Numbered from the stretch's first letter, positions 36,699 to 46,800 are shown. The stretch: DNA of 64,000 bases from Aegicerativicinus sediminis (GCF_015476115.1 NZ_CP064295.1:1420001-1484000); one strand, 5' to 3'. Numbers and translations: made by a program. The notes: generated by a model not told the origin, from the sequence alone.

Positions 36699-36872
36699 AT
36701 GAACTTAATTTATGATTTGCCCCAAATCCATCATAAATTGAAACCTATGAAAGTGTACCTAAATCTACCTAAACCTACTTTAATTGAAACCAAACTGCTA
36801 AGTGGATTTCAAAATTCTTTAAGATTAGTCAAAAGCATTTTAATGTTGACCAAAAAGTTATTCATGTTGTAG
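36699..36872 (+). CDS. Possible 57-residue small basic protein
   Basis: An open frame of 57 codons from ATG at 36699 fills much of a 402-base gap. The product would be basic and has an amphipathic C-terminal half (Leu, Ile and Met alternating with Lys and Arg) and a proline-rich first half. No TAnnTTTG promoter was found upstream. The region otherwise holds nothing I recognise. Chance occurrence in AT-rich DNA is quite possible. Confidence 0.25.
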   Translation: MNLIYDLPQIHHKLKPMKVYLNLPKPTLIETKLLSGFQNSLRLVKSILMLTKKLFML

Positions 36873-36938
36873 CCTTCGCTGCGGCATGACTAGCTTTTTT
36901 GTAGGCCATAGATTTATTCTGTATAAAATATTTTGAAT

Positions 36939-37652
36939 TTAAACCTGTTTAATTTCTTCAGGTTCTAACAAATTTTCACCCCTCAGGCGAAGCACAATTT
37001 GTGCAATAGCAATAACGTCCTTTTCACAATAATCAATGATTCTATCGATGTCATTTTCTATATAAAAGACTCGATATACATCACTCCCGTCGATATCATC
37101 CTTTGGAGAAGGTATTCCAAGAACATTGGTCAATAACTTTAGTGAGGTAAAATGTTTGTAGTCACCAAATTTCCATAATTCCATGGTGTCTAAATGAGGA
37201 ACTTCCCACGGTTTTTTGCCAAATAGGTTTAATTTGTTTGGAAGAGGAATACCATGTATTAGCATACGCCTAGCAATGTATGGAAAGTCAAATTCTTTTC
37301 CATTATGAGCACAAAGTATGTATTTAGATTCGGCAAAATGCGATGTCAATAAATTATGAAAGTCTTGAAGAAGGGACTTCTCATCCCCGTGGAAAGACGT
37401 GACCCTAAACATGCGATTAACACCTTGTAACTTAAAATACCCCACAGATATACATATAATCTTTCCGAATTCGGCCCAAATTCCAGCCTTTTCATAAAAA
37501 TCCTCCGGTGTAAATTCTTCTTTTCTTTGGTACTGGGATTTGTGTTCCCACAGCTGCTTTTTCTCTTCAGACAAATCTGTATAAAGTGGATGCTCTGGAA
37601 CGGTCTCAATATCGAGAAATAATATATTTTCTAAGTTTAATTGATTCATCAC
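36939..37652 (-). CDS. 3'-5' exonuclease, DnaQ-like RNase H fold
   Basis: The 237-residue protein has the exonuclease motifs LFLDIETVP (Exo I), CAHNGKEFDFPYI (Exo II) and DYCEKDVIAIAQI (Exo III, YX3D type). This matches the predicted PolB-like 3'-5' exonuclease family common in Bacteroidota. It should trim DNA or RNA using two metal ions. The start overlaps the stop of the serine hydrolase gene by four bases (ATGA), so they are coupled, though no functional link is obvious. Confidence 0.87.
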   Translation of the reverse strand: MMNQLNLENILFLDIETVPEHPLYTDLSEEKKQLWEHKSQYQRKEEFTPEDFYEKAGIWAEFGKIICISVGYFKLQGVNRMFRVTSFHGDEKSLLQDFHNLLTSHFAESKYILCAHNGKEFDFPYIARRMLIHGIPLPNKLNLFGKKPWEVPHLDTMELWKFGDYKHFTSLKLLTNVLGIPSPKDDIDGSDVYRVFYIENDIDRIIDYCEKDVIAIAQIVLRLRGENLLEPEEIKQV

Positions 37653-38803
37653 TTGGTTAAGATGTTATAAGCTTCATCTATATAAGAATAAATATCGGAA
37701 TTAAATGGGTGAGTATCATCAACATCATCTGAAGATTTATGCCCCAACCTTACGATAATAATGTTGTCTTTAGGATTTACTATAACGTATTGGCCCAAAT
37801 GCCCCCACATCATAAAGAACTTTTTTTGGTTGTGGTCCAATAGCCACCAGCCATAACCGTATTGAGGACTTTCCTTAAACCTTGGTGTAATAGATTTAGA
37901 GATAAAAGAAGAATCTAATAAAGATTGCCCCTTCCATTTACCGTGATCCTTGTAAAGCTTTCCGAAGCGTGCAAAGTCTCTCGCATTGCTGGCAATACAA
38001 CAATAAGCCTTTTCCATTCCGTTTTCTTCACTATCAATTTGCCAAAAAGCTTGGTGTGCCGCCCCCATTGGTTGCCAAAATGTCGCACTTAGATATTCAG
38101 ATAAGCTTTTACCAGTGGCTTTCGAAATTACCATTCCCAATAGCTCGGTATTTCCACTTAGATATTCATGCCTTTTACCCGGTTCCTCAACCACTTTAAC
38201 ACCTAGCATAAGTTCTTTTAAATTATTGTCAAAATACGCTCTGGTTGTTATAGAGAAAGGAGAATAATAAGATTCGTCCCAATTTAAGCCCGAGGCCATG
38301 GAAGACAGATCGCCTACTGTTAAATCTGCAGCTATTCCGTTGTTGAATTCGCTAAAATAGTTGCCTACTGGTTCTTCCAAACTTTTAATTTTACCTTCCA
38401 TAATTGCACGTCCAAGCATAGCCGAAACCATACTTTTTGCCATAGAAAATGAATTGGTATGAGAATCTTTAGTATATCCATCGTAATATTCTTCAAGCCA
38501 AATACTATCATTTTTAATTATCATAAAGGCAATGGTGCCAAACTTATCATTTAATTTTTGGAGGTTTTTAGTTGTGTTTTTGGAATTATATCCACTATGT
38601 ATGGGCCAGGGTTGTGCAATACCATCCTCAATGGTATGGTTATCGAATTGTTTGTAGTCGTCTAGGAACGCAGTGGTATGCCCATTAAAATAAATTGTAT
38701 TTATTGCTTTAAGTAAATAACCCAACTTGAAAGCATAAAGCAGTATAAGGAGAATAGTTATGGGTGCTATTACCCATTTAAACAATGTTCTTAGAAATTT
38801 CAT
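37649..38803 (-). CDS. Serine hydrolase of the class C beta-lactamase family
   Basis: The 384-residue protein has an N-terminal membrane helix (about 10-30) and a beta-lactamase fold with the nucleophile in FSMAKSM (Ser120, Lys123). A Tyr motif sits in EYLSGNTELLG and the late motif in WGHLGQY replaces KTG by HLG. These features fit esterases or peptidases of the family rather than true beta-lactamases. The active site should face the periplasm. It lies 8 bases after the ogt gene and overlaps the exonuclease gene. Confidence 0.83.
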   Translation of the reverse strand: MKFLRTLFKWVIAPITILLILLYAFKLGYLLKAINTIYFNGHTTAFLDDYKQFDNHTIEDGIAQPWPIHSGYNSKNTTKNLQKLNDKFGTIAFMIIKNDSIWLEEYYDGYTKDSHTNSFSMAKSMVSAMLGRAIMEGKIKSLEEPVGNYFSEFNNGIAADLTVGDLSSMASGLNWDESYYSPFSITTRAYFDNNLKELMLGVKVVEEPGKRHEYLSGNTELLGMVISKATGKSLSEYLSATFWQPMGAAHQAFWQIDSEENGMEKAYCCIASNARDFARFGKLYKDHGKWKGQSLLDSSFISKSITPRFKESPQYGYGWWLLDHNQKKFFMMWGHLGQYVIVNPKDNIIIVRLGHKSSDDVDDTHPFNSDIYSYIDEAYNILTK

Positions 38804-38811
38804 CTCAATAA

Positions 38812-39285
38812 TTAAGAAAATAAGGTTTGTTGTATTGCCCCCTCATGTCGTAATAGCCATTCTTTGCGACCTAAGCCCCCAGCATATCCAACAAGGCTAC
38901 CATCGCTACCAATTACTCTATGACAAGGTATAACAATCCAAATAGGATTTTTTCCATTGGCCGAGGCAACGGCTCTTATGGCTTTTATATCCCCTAAATC
39001 TTTAGCAAGTTTTTGATAAGAAATGGTTTTTCCGAAGGATACTTCTACGAGTTTTTTCCAAACTTTTTTTTGAAAATCGGTGCCTTGTGGATTTAGTTTT
39101 AGGTTGAAAGATCTTTGGCTACCAGAAAAGTAATTCGCCAATTGGTCAACGCAATTGTTTAAACTTTCTGGGATTTGTGTGGAAGGACTTTCATCTTCTT
39201 CAATTATTGTAATTTTTTGAATGCCAAATTTGTCGCCAAGAATTTCTGCCGAACCTAGAGGAGTGTCTATTACACAACGATCCAT
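38812..39285 (-). CDS. ogt: Methylated-DNA--protein-cysteine methyltransferase
   Basis: The 157-residue protein has the alkyl-accepting Cys121 in VIPCHRVIG, the helix-turn-helix region FQKKVWKKLVEVSFGKTISY and RAVASANGKNP. It repairs O6-methylguanine by irreversible transfer to the cysteine. The N-terminal domain is short and there is no Ada-type regulator domain. Its ATG follows the CNNM gene stop with no gap. It is a stand-alone repair enzyme. Confidence 0.94.
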   Translation of the reverse strand: MDRCVIDTPLGSAEILGDKFGIQKITIIEEDESPSTQIPESLNNCVDQLANYFSGSQRSFNLKLNPQGTDFQKKVWKKLVEVSFGKTISYQKLAKDLGDIKAIRAVASANGKNPIWIVIPCHRVIGSDGSLVGYAGGLGRKEWLLRHEGAIQQTLFS

Positions 39286-40359
39286 CTATTTCCAATCACT
39301 TTCTTCGTCAATAATCCCGAGTCTTTTAGCTCTCGTTTCCCAACTTCTTCTAGCGAGTTGTTGCAAGTCTGGCACATTATCACTTTCGTCCATTATTTCA
39401 AGGCCTAACAATGTTTCGATAACGTCTTCTTGGGTGACAATTCCGCTTATTGAACCATATTCATCTACAACTAAAGCCATATGGTTTTTGGTTTCGATAA
39501 GTTTATCAAAGAGTTGTGGGATTGGTAGATTGCGTTTCACAACGATGATTTCCCGTTTAATATCCCCCAACTTTTTATCGCCATTATCGAACGCCATTTC
39601 CTTAAACACTTCATCCTTTAAAACCAAGCCCGTAATATTATCTACTTCGTCTTTATAAACTGGAATTCTGGAATAGCGAAGATTTGTGTTTTCAAGGAAA
39701 AATTCCTCTATACTCATTTCCTCGTTTTCCGCTTTCATAACCGTTCTGGGAGTCATAACATCCTTTGCAAGCACATCCTTAAAGGTTAGTAAATTTTTGA
39801 TTACCTTAATTTCAGATTCTTTAAAAACCCCTTCCTCATGTGCGATATCGGTCATCGCCATAAAGCCTTCCCTGTTGAGAACGCTGCCGTGTGATGATCC
39901 ACCAATAAGACGGGTAACCCGCTGTAATAACCATAATATCCCTGTATATTTAAGCGGAAATATCAATGCGTTTAATGCTGTAGATGTAAAGTTCGTAAGG
40001 GATTTCCAATATTTTGCACCAATAGTCTTGGGAATTATTTCGGAGGCTACTAGTATAAGAATTGTCATTACTGCAGACACAATAAAAACACCATTTCCCT
40101 CATCCTGAAATAGCTTTTTAGCTTGGGCCCCAACTAGAATCGCACCTACGGTATGTGCGATGGTGTTAAGAGTTAGAATTGCGATTAGAGGTTGATCAAC
40201 ATCTTTCTTTAACCGTTCCAAGTTTTCTGCATAATGTTTGTCTTCCTTTTTTTTAACATTGATATAGGTAGGAGTAACACTAAGCAAAACGGCTTCTAAA
40301 ATGGAACATAAGAAAGAAAAGAATATGGATATCAATCCATAAAAGATAAGTAAGCCCAT
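39286..40359 (-). CDS. CNNM/CBS-domain membrane protein (hemolysin/CorC-related)
   Basis: The 357-residue protein has an N-terminal CNNM (DUF21) membrane domain of about four helices (1-180) followed by a CBS pair (about 195-325) with LAKDVMTPRTVM and YGSISGIVTQEDVIETLLG. The C-terminal CorC_HlyC domain of longer relatives is absent, giving a shorter protein. CNNM proteins take part in magnesium or sodium transport. The old haemolysin name is not supported by function. It is a distinct, shorter relative of GldE and is 27 bases after hemB. Confidence 0.87.
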   Translation of the reverse strand: MGLLIFYGLISIFFSFLCSILEAVLLSVTPTYINVKKKEDKHYAENLERLKKDVDQPLIAILTLNTIAHTVGAILVGAQAKKLFQDEGNGVFIVSAVMTILILVASEIIPKTIGAKYWKSLTNFTSTALNALIFPLKYTGILWLLQRVTRLIGGSSHGSVLNREGFMAMTDIAHEEGVFKESEIKVIKNLLTFKDVLAKDVMTPRTVMKAENEEMSIEEFFLENTNLRYSRIPVYKDEVDNITGLVLKDEVFKEMAFDNGDKKLGDIKREIIVVKRNLPIPQLFDKLIETKNHMALVVDEYGSISGIVTQEDVIETLLGLEIMDESDNVPDLQQLARRSWETRAKRLGIIDEESDWK

Positions 40360-40386
40360 TCAGTATTTTTTTTGGTATAGACTAAA

Positions 40387-41361
40387 TTACGAAATCAATT
40401 TAACAACATCTTTGGCAAAATATGATGCAATCAAATCAGATCCTGCTCTTTTTAGTGCTGTTACTTGTTCTAACATTACGGCATCATGGTCTAGCCAACC
40501 TTTTTCAGCTGCGGCTTTTAACATTGCGTATTCACCACTAACCTGATAAACTGCCAAAGGAACATTTATGGAGTTTTTTAATTCACGAACAATATCTAAG
40601 TAACAAAGACCCGGTTTCACCATTACGATGTCAGCCCCTTCTTCAATATCCATTATGGTTTCTTTAATAGCCTCCAAGCGATTGGATGGATCCATTTGAT
40701 AGGTTTTTTTATCACCGAAACCTGGAGCCGAATCCAACGCATCTCTAAAGGGACCATAGAAGGCTGACGCATATTTAGCTGAATAACTCATAATTCCTGT
40801 ATCGTAAAACCCTTCTTTTTCTAATAAGGATCGGATGGCTAAAATCCTACCGTCCATCATATCACTTGGCGCAACAAAATCGGCACCTGCCATAGCATGA
40901 CTCAAACTCATTTCAGCTAGTACCTTATTAGTTTCATCATTTATAATCTTTCCATCTTTCACAATCCCATCATGCCCATACGATGAATATGGATCTAAGG
41001 CCACATCTGTCATAACAATCATTCCGGGAACGGTGTCTTTAATTGTTTTTATTGCCGTTTGCATCAATCCGTTTGCATTTAAAGCCTCTGTTCCTAGATT
41101 ATCTTTTAGATTGTCAGGAACCTTAACAAATACTAAAACTGACTTCAGACCCATTCCCCAAAGCTCCTTGACTTCTTGTTTTAGTAAATCCAGACTTAAT
41201 CGATAGTAGCCAGGCATGGAAGCTATTTCCTCCTTAACGTTTTCTCCGTCTACAACAAATAGTGGTACAATAAAATCATTGGGTGTTAACCATGTTTCTC
41301 TTACCAAGCTGCGCAAGGCTTCATTTACCCTTAACCTTCTATTTCTTCTATTTGGAAACAT
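40387..41361 (-). CDS. hemB: Porphobilinogen synthase
   Basis: The 324-residue enzyme condenses two 5-aminolevulinates. The Schiff-base lysines lie in SYSAKYASAFYGPF and DIVMVKPGLCYLDI. The position that holds zinc-binding cysteines in other enzymes reads DVALDPYSSYGHDG, so this is a magnesium-type enzyme. It is the last gene of the minus-strand heme run, 49 bases after hemF. Length is normal. Confidence 0.96.
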   Translation of the reverse strand: MFPNRRNRRLRVNEALRSLVRETWLTPNDFIVPLFVVDGENVKEEIASMPGYYRLSLDLLKQEVKELWGMGLKSVLVFVKVPDNLKDNLGTEALNANGLMQTAIKTIKDTVPGMIVMTDVALDPYSSYGHDGIVKDGKIINDETNKVLAEMSLSHAMAGADFVAPSDMMDGRILAIRSLLEKEGFYDTGIMSYSAKYASAFYGPFRDALDSAPGFGDKKTYQMDPSNRLEAIKETIMDIEEGADIVMVKPGLCYLDIVRELKNSINVPLAVYQVSGEYAMLKAAAEKGWLDHDAVMLEQVTALKRAGSDLIASYFAKDVVKLIS

Positions 41362-41410
41362 AATATTTATTTTAAATTGACGTGTAGCAGGTATTTATTA
41401 AATGCAATAA

Positions 41411-42313
41411 TTAAACCCATGACCTCGGATTTTTAAGGGTGTGTAACAATATGTCCTCAGGAGAATTAGGTTGTGGTTCATAATTGTATTTCCACTGAAC
41501 TACTGGTGGCAGGCTCATTAAAATACTTTCGATTCGGCCATTTGTTTTTAATCCGAATAGCGTTCCTTTATCATGAACCAGATTAAACTCCACATACCTT
41601 CCGCGTCTAATTTCCTGCCAATTTCTTTGTTCTTCAGAATAAGATAAATCTCTTCTTGCCTTAACGATTGGAATATAAGCATCCAAAAAGCTTTCGGCAC
41701 TATCCGTAACAAAATTGAACCAATCTGTCATTGATTTAGAATCTGTTTCCCGACAGTAATCAAAAAATAATCCGCCTATACCTCTTGCCTCATTTCTGTG
41801 GTGATTATAGAAATATTCATCACATTGTTTTTTGAATTTTGGATAAAATTCGGCATCATGACGATCGCACACTCCCTTGCAAATTGTATGAAAATGAATG
41901 GCATCTTCTTCAAAAAGATAATAAGGCGTCAGATCAAGACCGCCACCGAACCAAGAATCAACTATCTCACCTTTGTTATCGTACATTTCAAAATAGCGCC
42001 AATTGGCATGTACAGTTGGAACCATTGGATTTTTTGGGTGAATAACCAAACTTAAACCGCAGGCAAAAAAATCCACATCTCCTACCTTGAAATATGTTTT
42101 CATTGCATCCGGGAGCTCCCCATGTACAGCAGAAATATTAACGCCTCCTTTTTCAAAAACCGCCCCATTTTCTATGACTCTAGATCTTCCACCTCCGCCT
42201 TCTTTTCGTTCCCAAAGATCTTCTAGGAATTTAGCTTTACCATCAACTTTTTCTAATTGGGAAGTAATCGTGTTTTGAAGGTTATCTATAAAGGAAAAAA
42301 AGGTATTTCTCAT
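41411..42313 (-). CDS. hemF: Oxygen-dependent coproporphyrinogen III oxidase
   Basis: The 300-residue protein is a typical HemF with WFGGGLDLTPYY, FHTICKGVCDRHD and EARGIGGLFFDY. It converts coproporphyrinogen III to protoporphyrinogen IX with molecular oxygen, which points to aerobic life. Its start overlaps the acetyltransferase stop by four bases (ATGA). No oxygen-independent HemN is seen in the window. Confidence 0.96.
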   Translation of the reverse strand: MRNTFFSFIDNLQNTITSQLEKVDGKAKFLEDLWERKEGGGGRSRVIENGAVFEKGGVNISAVHGELPDAMKTYFKVGDVDFFACGLSLVIHPKNPMVPTVHANWRYFEMYDNKGEIVDSWFGGGLDLTPYYLFEEDAIHFHTICKGVCDRHDAEFYPKFKKQCDEYFYNHHRNEARGIGGLFFDYCRETDSKSMTDWFNFVTDSAESFLDAYIPIVKARRDLSYSEEQRNWQEIRRGRYVEFNLVHDKGTLFGLKTNGRIESILMSLPPVVQWKYNYEPQPNSPEDILLHTLKNPRSWV

Positions 42314-42882
42314 TTGTTGCGTTGGTACAATTCCATGTCTAACATAAGGCCTCCGGGTGCCCTAAACTCATTTTCTAAAGTGCCTTTCCAATTAAAGCCA
42401 GATTTTTTGGCGACTTGGATGCTTTTGATATTACTTTTATGAATTAAGATATTGATTGTCTTTAAATTGGTTTGTAATAGGAGAAAATTTGAAAATTCAA
42501 TAACACTTTTAGTGACTAGCCCCATTCCACCATATTTTCGTCCAATACAATAGGCGAGTTCCGCCTCCTTCTTCTCCTTATTAATTTCTTTTAGGATGAT
42601 CAACCCAGCAATGGTGCCCTTATCTAATTTTTTAATTCCTAAAGTTATCGCCTCAAAATTTTCGGACTGTTTTATTTTTTTAGCAATGTAGTTTCTAGAT
42701 TTTTCCTCTGTGAGATTTTCCGCAAGAGTTACAGGTAAAAATTGTTGAAATAATCGACCATTTCTAATCATGAGTTTGTTTAAACTTCTGGCGTCAGAAA
42801 TTTTTAATGGCTCCAATCTATAATTGGGTTCCAGGTCAAAGACTAGTGTGCTAGAATTAACTATGTCGCTATTTAATGGCAA
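42310..42882 (-). CDS. GNAT family N-acetyltransferase (RimJ/RimL type)
   Basis: The 190-residue protein matches ribosomal-protein-type GNAT enzymes: LEPLKISDARSLNKLM near the N-terminus, the acetyl-CoA loop GRKYGGMGLVTKSV and NIKSIQVAKKSGF at the C-terminal end. Substrate may be a protein N-terminus or small amine. It sits between hemE (three bases upstream) and hemF (four-base overlap), so it is transcribed with heme genes. The start is probably TTG at 42882. A heme-related role is inference from position only. Confidence 0.82.
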   Translation of the reverse strand: MPLNSDIVNSSTLVFDLEPNYRLEPLKISDARSLNKLMIRNGRLFQQFLPVTLAENLTEEKSRNYIAKKIKQSENFEAITLGIKKLDKGTIAGLIILKEINKEKKEAELAYCIGRKYGGMGLVTKSVIEFSNFLLLQTNLKTINILIHKSNIKSIQVAKKSGFNWKGTLENEFRAPGGLMLDMELYQRNK

Positions 42883-42885
42883 ATA

Positions 42886-43953
42886 TTAACTATTTGGATA
42901 TGACTTTACCGCATCAATAAAGGCTTTTGCATGGTCGATTGGTATATTGGGCAGTATACCATGTCCTAAATTTACGATGTATTTATCTTTTCCAAATTCA
43001 TCAATCATTTGATGAACCATATTTTTTATCATTTCTGGTGGCGACATTAATCTTGCTGGATCAAAATTTCCTTGTAAGGTAATATTTCCACCACTTAAAT
43101 AACGCGCATTTTTTGGGGAGCAGGTCCAATCCACACCCAAAGCAGAAGCGCCTGATTTAGACATTTCATTTAACGCAAACCAACAACCTTTACCAAATAC
43201 GGTAACGGGGGCCAAAGGTTTAATTGCTTGAACAATTTGGTTTATGTAAGGCCAAGAAAAAATATTGTAATCTGTTGGAGAAAGCAGCCCTCCCCACGAA
43301 TCGAATATTTGAATTGCATCTGCCCCAGCAATCACTTTTTCTTTCAAATAATCAATAGTTGTATCTGTGATTTTTTGAAGTAAGTTATGTGCCGCCTCCG
43401 TTTCTGTAAAACAAAATTCTTTTGCCAAATCAAAGGTTTTACTTCCTTGGCCCTGAACCATATAACATAATATAGTCCATGGAGATCCAGCAAAACCAAT
43501 TAGTGGAATTTCGTCATTTAAAAGTTCTTTGGTTGCTTTTATAGCATCCATTACATACCCTAATGCTTCTTTAGTTTCAGGGATTTGTATGTCTTTAACT
43601 TGACTTTTTATACGGATGGGATTTGGGACGAAGGGACCAATATTTGCCCTCATTTCCACCTCAACTCCCATGGCTTGTGGAATTACTAAAATATCGCTGA
43701 AAAGGATTGCGGCATCCATACCAAATCGCCGAATTGGCTGAACTGTTATCTCGCTGGCTAATTCTGGAGTTTGGCAGCGTGTAAAAAAATCATATTTTTC
43801 TTTTATGGACATAAATTCAGGAAGGTATCTTCCAGCTTGACGCATCATCCATACAGGAGGACGTTCCACAATTTCTCCCCTTAGGGCCCGTAAGTATAAA
43901 TCGTTTTTTATGTGTATTTTTTTCTCTGTAGTTATGGATTCAGTCTTATTCAT
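42886..43953 (-). CDS. hemE: Uroporphyrinogen decarboxylase
   Basis: The 355-residue enzyme has the signature [17 protein letters not shown] and [16 protein letters not shown]. It removes four carboxyl groups from uroporphyrinogen III to give coproporphyrinogen III. The start overlaps the hemC-hemD stop by four bases. The first 15 residues are extra compared with many homologues but the ATGA overlap supports this start. Confidence 0.96.
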   Translation of the reverse strand: MNKTESITTEKKIHIKNDLYLRALRGEIVERPPVWMMRQAGRYLPEFMSIKEKYDFFTRCQTPELASEITVQPIRRFGMDAAILFSDILVIPQAMGVEVEMRANIGPFVPNPIRIKSQVKDIQIPETKEALGYVMDAIKATKELLNDEIPLIGFAGSPWTILCYMVQGQGSKTFDLAKEFCFTETEAAHNLLQKITDTTIDYLKEKVIAGADAIQIFDSWGGLLSPTDYNIFSWPYINQIVQAIKPLAPVTVFGKGCWFALNEMSKSGASALGVDWTCSPKNARYLSGGNITLQGNFDPARLMSPPEMIKNMVHQMIDEFGKDKYIVNLGHGILPNIPIDHAKAFIDAVKSYPNS

Positions 43954-45527
43954 AAATCTGAATTGATAAGTTCGATCAAGCTTTCAGCTGATGGAAAGCT
44001 TGAAATTTTTACATCTTCAAAGTAATTTGCGGCTTCTTCTGCTGTGGTGGGCCCGATACAATACGCGGTTCCTTTAGGTTTATTAATTTGCATATAACTT
44101 GAAACTCCTGATGGGCTAAAAAACATTACACCTTTTAAGTCGTGTTCAATTTTGTCCGCATCTAATTTTGTTTCGTAGGCAATAATTTCCTCTAATACAA
44201 CACCTTGCTTAGCCAATTTATCAGGCAGTTCATCTAACCTAATGTTGCTGCAAAAATATGTCAGTTCTGTACCTGAAAAATGTTGGTCGAAATAAGCTGC
44301 CAAATCAGCGGCATTGTTTTCATAATGGGTGACATTGCCAATATTTTTTTCCACGAATCGCTTTGTCTTCCTTCCAACACAATAAATGTTGCCAAAATTC
44401 AACTCTTCTTTATTAAGGTTAAATAATATAGCTTCCGCCGCATTCTTACTTGTAATTAAAACGTTTTTCAAAGGTCTTTTTAAGGAAGCTTTAGGTATAC
44501 GGTTGAAATATATTTTAATGGCATCGGTACTTTTTACCCGAATGCCATCTCTAAATAAAAGCTCTTGTTCTGGGGTTAAAGATTTGGTGGAATAAATATG
44601 TGGTGGTTGTTCAGAAACCGAACCAGGAGTACCCATTAGCCGCTTTCCACCGCGTTCTAAAATAGAATCTGCGCAATATTTGGCTAAACCACCGTGTTTT
44701 CCCAAGGGGTCAAAACGCTTTACTTCTATTTTTTTGGTACCATCAAAGTTGAGCAGGATCCCTTGTAGATGAACTTGTTCATCTTTTATTTGGCATAGTG
44801 CACCTATCGGAGCCGTGCAACCACCTTCTAAGTAACGAAGAAATAAACGTTCAACGGTTGTGCATATTTCTGTTTCCTCATGATTGATGGCTTTGCATGC
44901 TTCAAGGATGTCATCGTCTTCTTTACGGGCGGCTATCATTATTGCTCCTTGCCCAGGGGCAGGAACCATCCAGTCTAACGGAATTGAATTTTTTTGTGAT
45001 AAGCCAATTCTACCTAAACCGGCAGCAGCAAATATGGCTCCATTCCAATCTTCGTTGTCTTGTAGCTTTTGTAGTCTTAGATTAACATTGCCCCTTAAAT
45101 CTGTAACCTTATGTGTAGGATAACGATTTAACCATTGGGCCTTGCGCCTTAAACTTCCTGTGGCAATTACTGCCTTTTCTTGCGATAGAAACTCTTCATT
45201 GTCTTTATAGACTAATATGTCTTTTACATTGCCTCTTTTAAGAACCGCTGCTTGTACAATTCCTTTTGGCAGTGCTGTAGGTACATCCTTAAGGGAATGC
45301 ACAGCAATGTCTATTTCATTGTTCAATAAGGCAACATCTAGTGTTTTGGTGAATATACCGGTAATCCCCAATTCATAAAGAGGTTTGTCTAAAACCAAGT
45401 CACCAGTGGATTTAACTTTAACTAGTCCTGTTGAATGTCCTAAATATTCTAGCTGGCCTTGAACGGCTTTGGCTTGCCAGAGCGCCAATTGACTATCTCT
45501 GGTGCCGATTCGAATGGTTCTAGACAT
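43950..45527 (-). CDS. hemC-hemD: Hydroxymethylbilane synthase fused to uroporphyrinogen-III synthase
   Basis: The 525-residue protein joins two enzymes. Residues 1 to about 305 are Hem[15 protein letters not shown], catalytic Asp in HSLKDVP, and the cofactor cysteine in [11 protein letters not shown]. After a linker of about 45 residues, a HemD domain (about 350-525) carries [24 protein letters not shown] and [10 protein letters not shown]. The product of the first site, hydroxymethylbilane, is unstable, so fusion may pass it directly to HemD. I chose the ATG at 45527, giving an 8-base overlap with the end of hemA, over a TTG five codons earlier. Confidence 0.95.
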   Translation of the reverse strand: MSRTIRIGTRDSQLALWQAKAVQGQLEYLGHSTGLVKVKSTGDLVLDKPLYELGITGIFTKTLDVALLNNEIDIAVHSLKDVPTALPKGIVQAAVLKRGNVKDILVYKDNEEFLSQEKAVIATGSLRRKAQWLNRYPTHKVTDLRGNVNLRLQKLQDNEDWNGAIFAAAGLGRIGLSQKNSIPLDWMVPAPGQGAIMIAARKEDDDILEACKAINHEETEICTTVERLFLRYLEGGCTAPIGALCQIKDEQVHLQGILLNFDGTKKIEVKRFDPLGKHGGLAKYCADSILERGGKRLMGTPGSVSEQPPHIYSTKSLTPEQELLFRDGIRVKSTDAIKIYFNRIPKASLKRPLKNVLITSKNAAEAILFNLNKEELNFGNIYCVGRKTKRFVEKNIGNVTHYENNAADLAAYFDQHFSGTELTYFCSNIRLDELPDKLAKQGVVLEEIIAYETKLDADKIEHDLKGVMFFSPSGVSSYMQINKPKGTAYCIGPTTAEEAANYFEDVKISSFPSAESLIELINSDL

Positions 45528-46773
45528 GTGTGGTTCGTTCAATTTGGAAAACCCTTTTAATCAGTTCTAGGCTTTCATCGGGGGAGTCGTCATCATGTTT
45601 TAAATGATGGGCAAAATGATTGGTAATTTTCTGAATTAGGTTTTTAGTAATCAATTCGGCTTGGACCTCATCAAAATTTTTAAATTTTTTGCGCTGCGTA
45701 TCTAACTCTGCCTTTTTAAGGTCATTTAATTTTTCCTTCAAAGCCTTTATAGTAGGGGCAAACTTTCTATTAGCGACCCATTGGTTAAATTCAGTCATGA
45801 TTTCCTCAATGATTGTTTCGGCTAATGGTATTTGTAATTTTCTGCGCTCTAGAGTAGAATCCGTAATTTTTGACAGTTGATCTAGGTGAACCAATGTAAC
45901 ATTTTCTAAGTCGCATACATCCGGATTCACATTTCGAGGGATGGAAAGATCGAGGATTAAAAGTGGATTTTTAGAGGAAATGCAAAATTTGTCAACCGTG
46001 GGATTTTTGGCGCCTGTTGCAACAATTAAAATATCGGTTGCATTTATCTCTTCTCTTAGGGAGGCATAATCCTTTACGACCAAATTAAACTTACCTGCGA
46101 TCTCTTCAGCTTTTGTTTTTGTTCTGTTAATCAGGGTTATGTGCTGATTTTTAGAATGTTTTATTAAGTTTTCGCAAGTGTTTCTCCCTATTTTTCCAAT
46201 ACCGAAAAGAAGTATGTTTTTATTAGAAATATCATTGACGTTACTTAGTATATATTGAACTGAAGCAAAAGACACCGAGGTGGCTCCCGAAGATAAATCT
46301 GTTTCGGTTTTTATTCGTTTGCTAGCTTGAATAACCGCATTGATTAGGCGTTCCATAAAGGAATTGAGCAATCCTAACTTCTTAGAAAGCCGACCACTAT
46401 GTTTAAGTTGGCTTATAATTTCAAAATCTCCGAGGATCTGGCTATCCAATCCTGAGCCTACCCTAAAAACATGTGCAATGGCCTCTTTGTTTTTATAGAT
46501 ATAAGCAACTTTCTGGAATTCCTCAACGGTGCCAATGGTGTTATGGCAAAGCAATTCAATCAATTGATAAGGATGCTCTGCGAAGCCATAAAGCTCCGTT
46601 CTATTACAGGTGGAAGTAACAACAATACTCTCTATGCCTTTTTCTTTGGCTTGTTTTAGTAATAGTAGGCTAGATTCCTTATCTAAACTAAAATGGCCAC
46701 GGGTTTCTGCATCAGCTTTTTTATAGCTTAAACCGAGGGCATAAAATGTCAGTCCTTTTCTATTTTCTAGCAA
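45520..46773 (-). CDS. hemA: Glutamyl-tRNA reductase
   Basis: The 417-residue protein is the first committed enzyme of C5-route heme synthesis, reducing glutamyl-tRNA to glutamate-1-semialdehyde. Catalytic Cys56 is in VVTSTCNRTELY, the NADPH domain has LLFGIGKIGRNT and the C-terminal dimerisation helix is present. The start is TTG at 46773. The next enzyme, HemL, is not encoded in the window. Upstream lies a shared divergent control region with the AraC regulator gene, with a TAnnTTTG element 28 bases before the start. Confidence 0.94.
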   Translation of the reverse strand: MLENRKGLTFYALGLSYKKADAETRGHFSLDKESSLLLLKQAKEKGIESIVVTSTCNRTELYGFAEHPYQLIELLCHNTIGTVEEFQKVAYIYKNKEAIAHVFRVGSGLDSQILGDFEIISQLKHSGRLSKKLGLLNSFMERLINAVIQASKRIKTETDLSSGATSVSFASVQYILSNVNDISNKNILLFGIGKIGRNTCENLIKHSKNQHITLINRTKTKAEEIAGKFNLVVKDYASLREEINATDILIVATGAKNPTVDKFCISSKNPLLILDLSIPRNVNPDVCDLENVTLVHLDQLSKITDSTLERRKLQIPLAETIIEEIMTEFNQWVANRKFAPTIKALKEKLNDLKKAELDTQRKKFKNFDEVQAELITKNLIQKITNHFAHHLKHDDDSPDESLELIKRVFQIERTTHV

Positions 46774-46800
46774 TTATCGAATAAAGATTAGTTCGACCTA

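Noticed and set aside
39221-39658. Plus-strand open frame of 145 codons across ogt and the CNNM gene
   Set aside because: It is a Ser/Ile-rich shadow of two well-supported minus-strand genes and crosses their boundary without a promoter.
39686-40108. Plus-strand open frame of 140 codons inside the CNNM gene
   Set aside because: It is antisense to a conserved CBS-domain gene and has no family resemblance.
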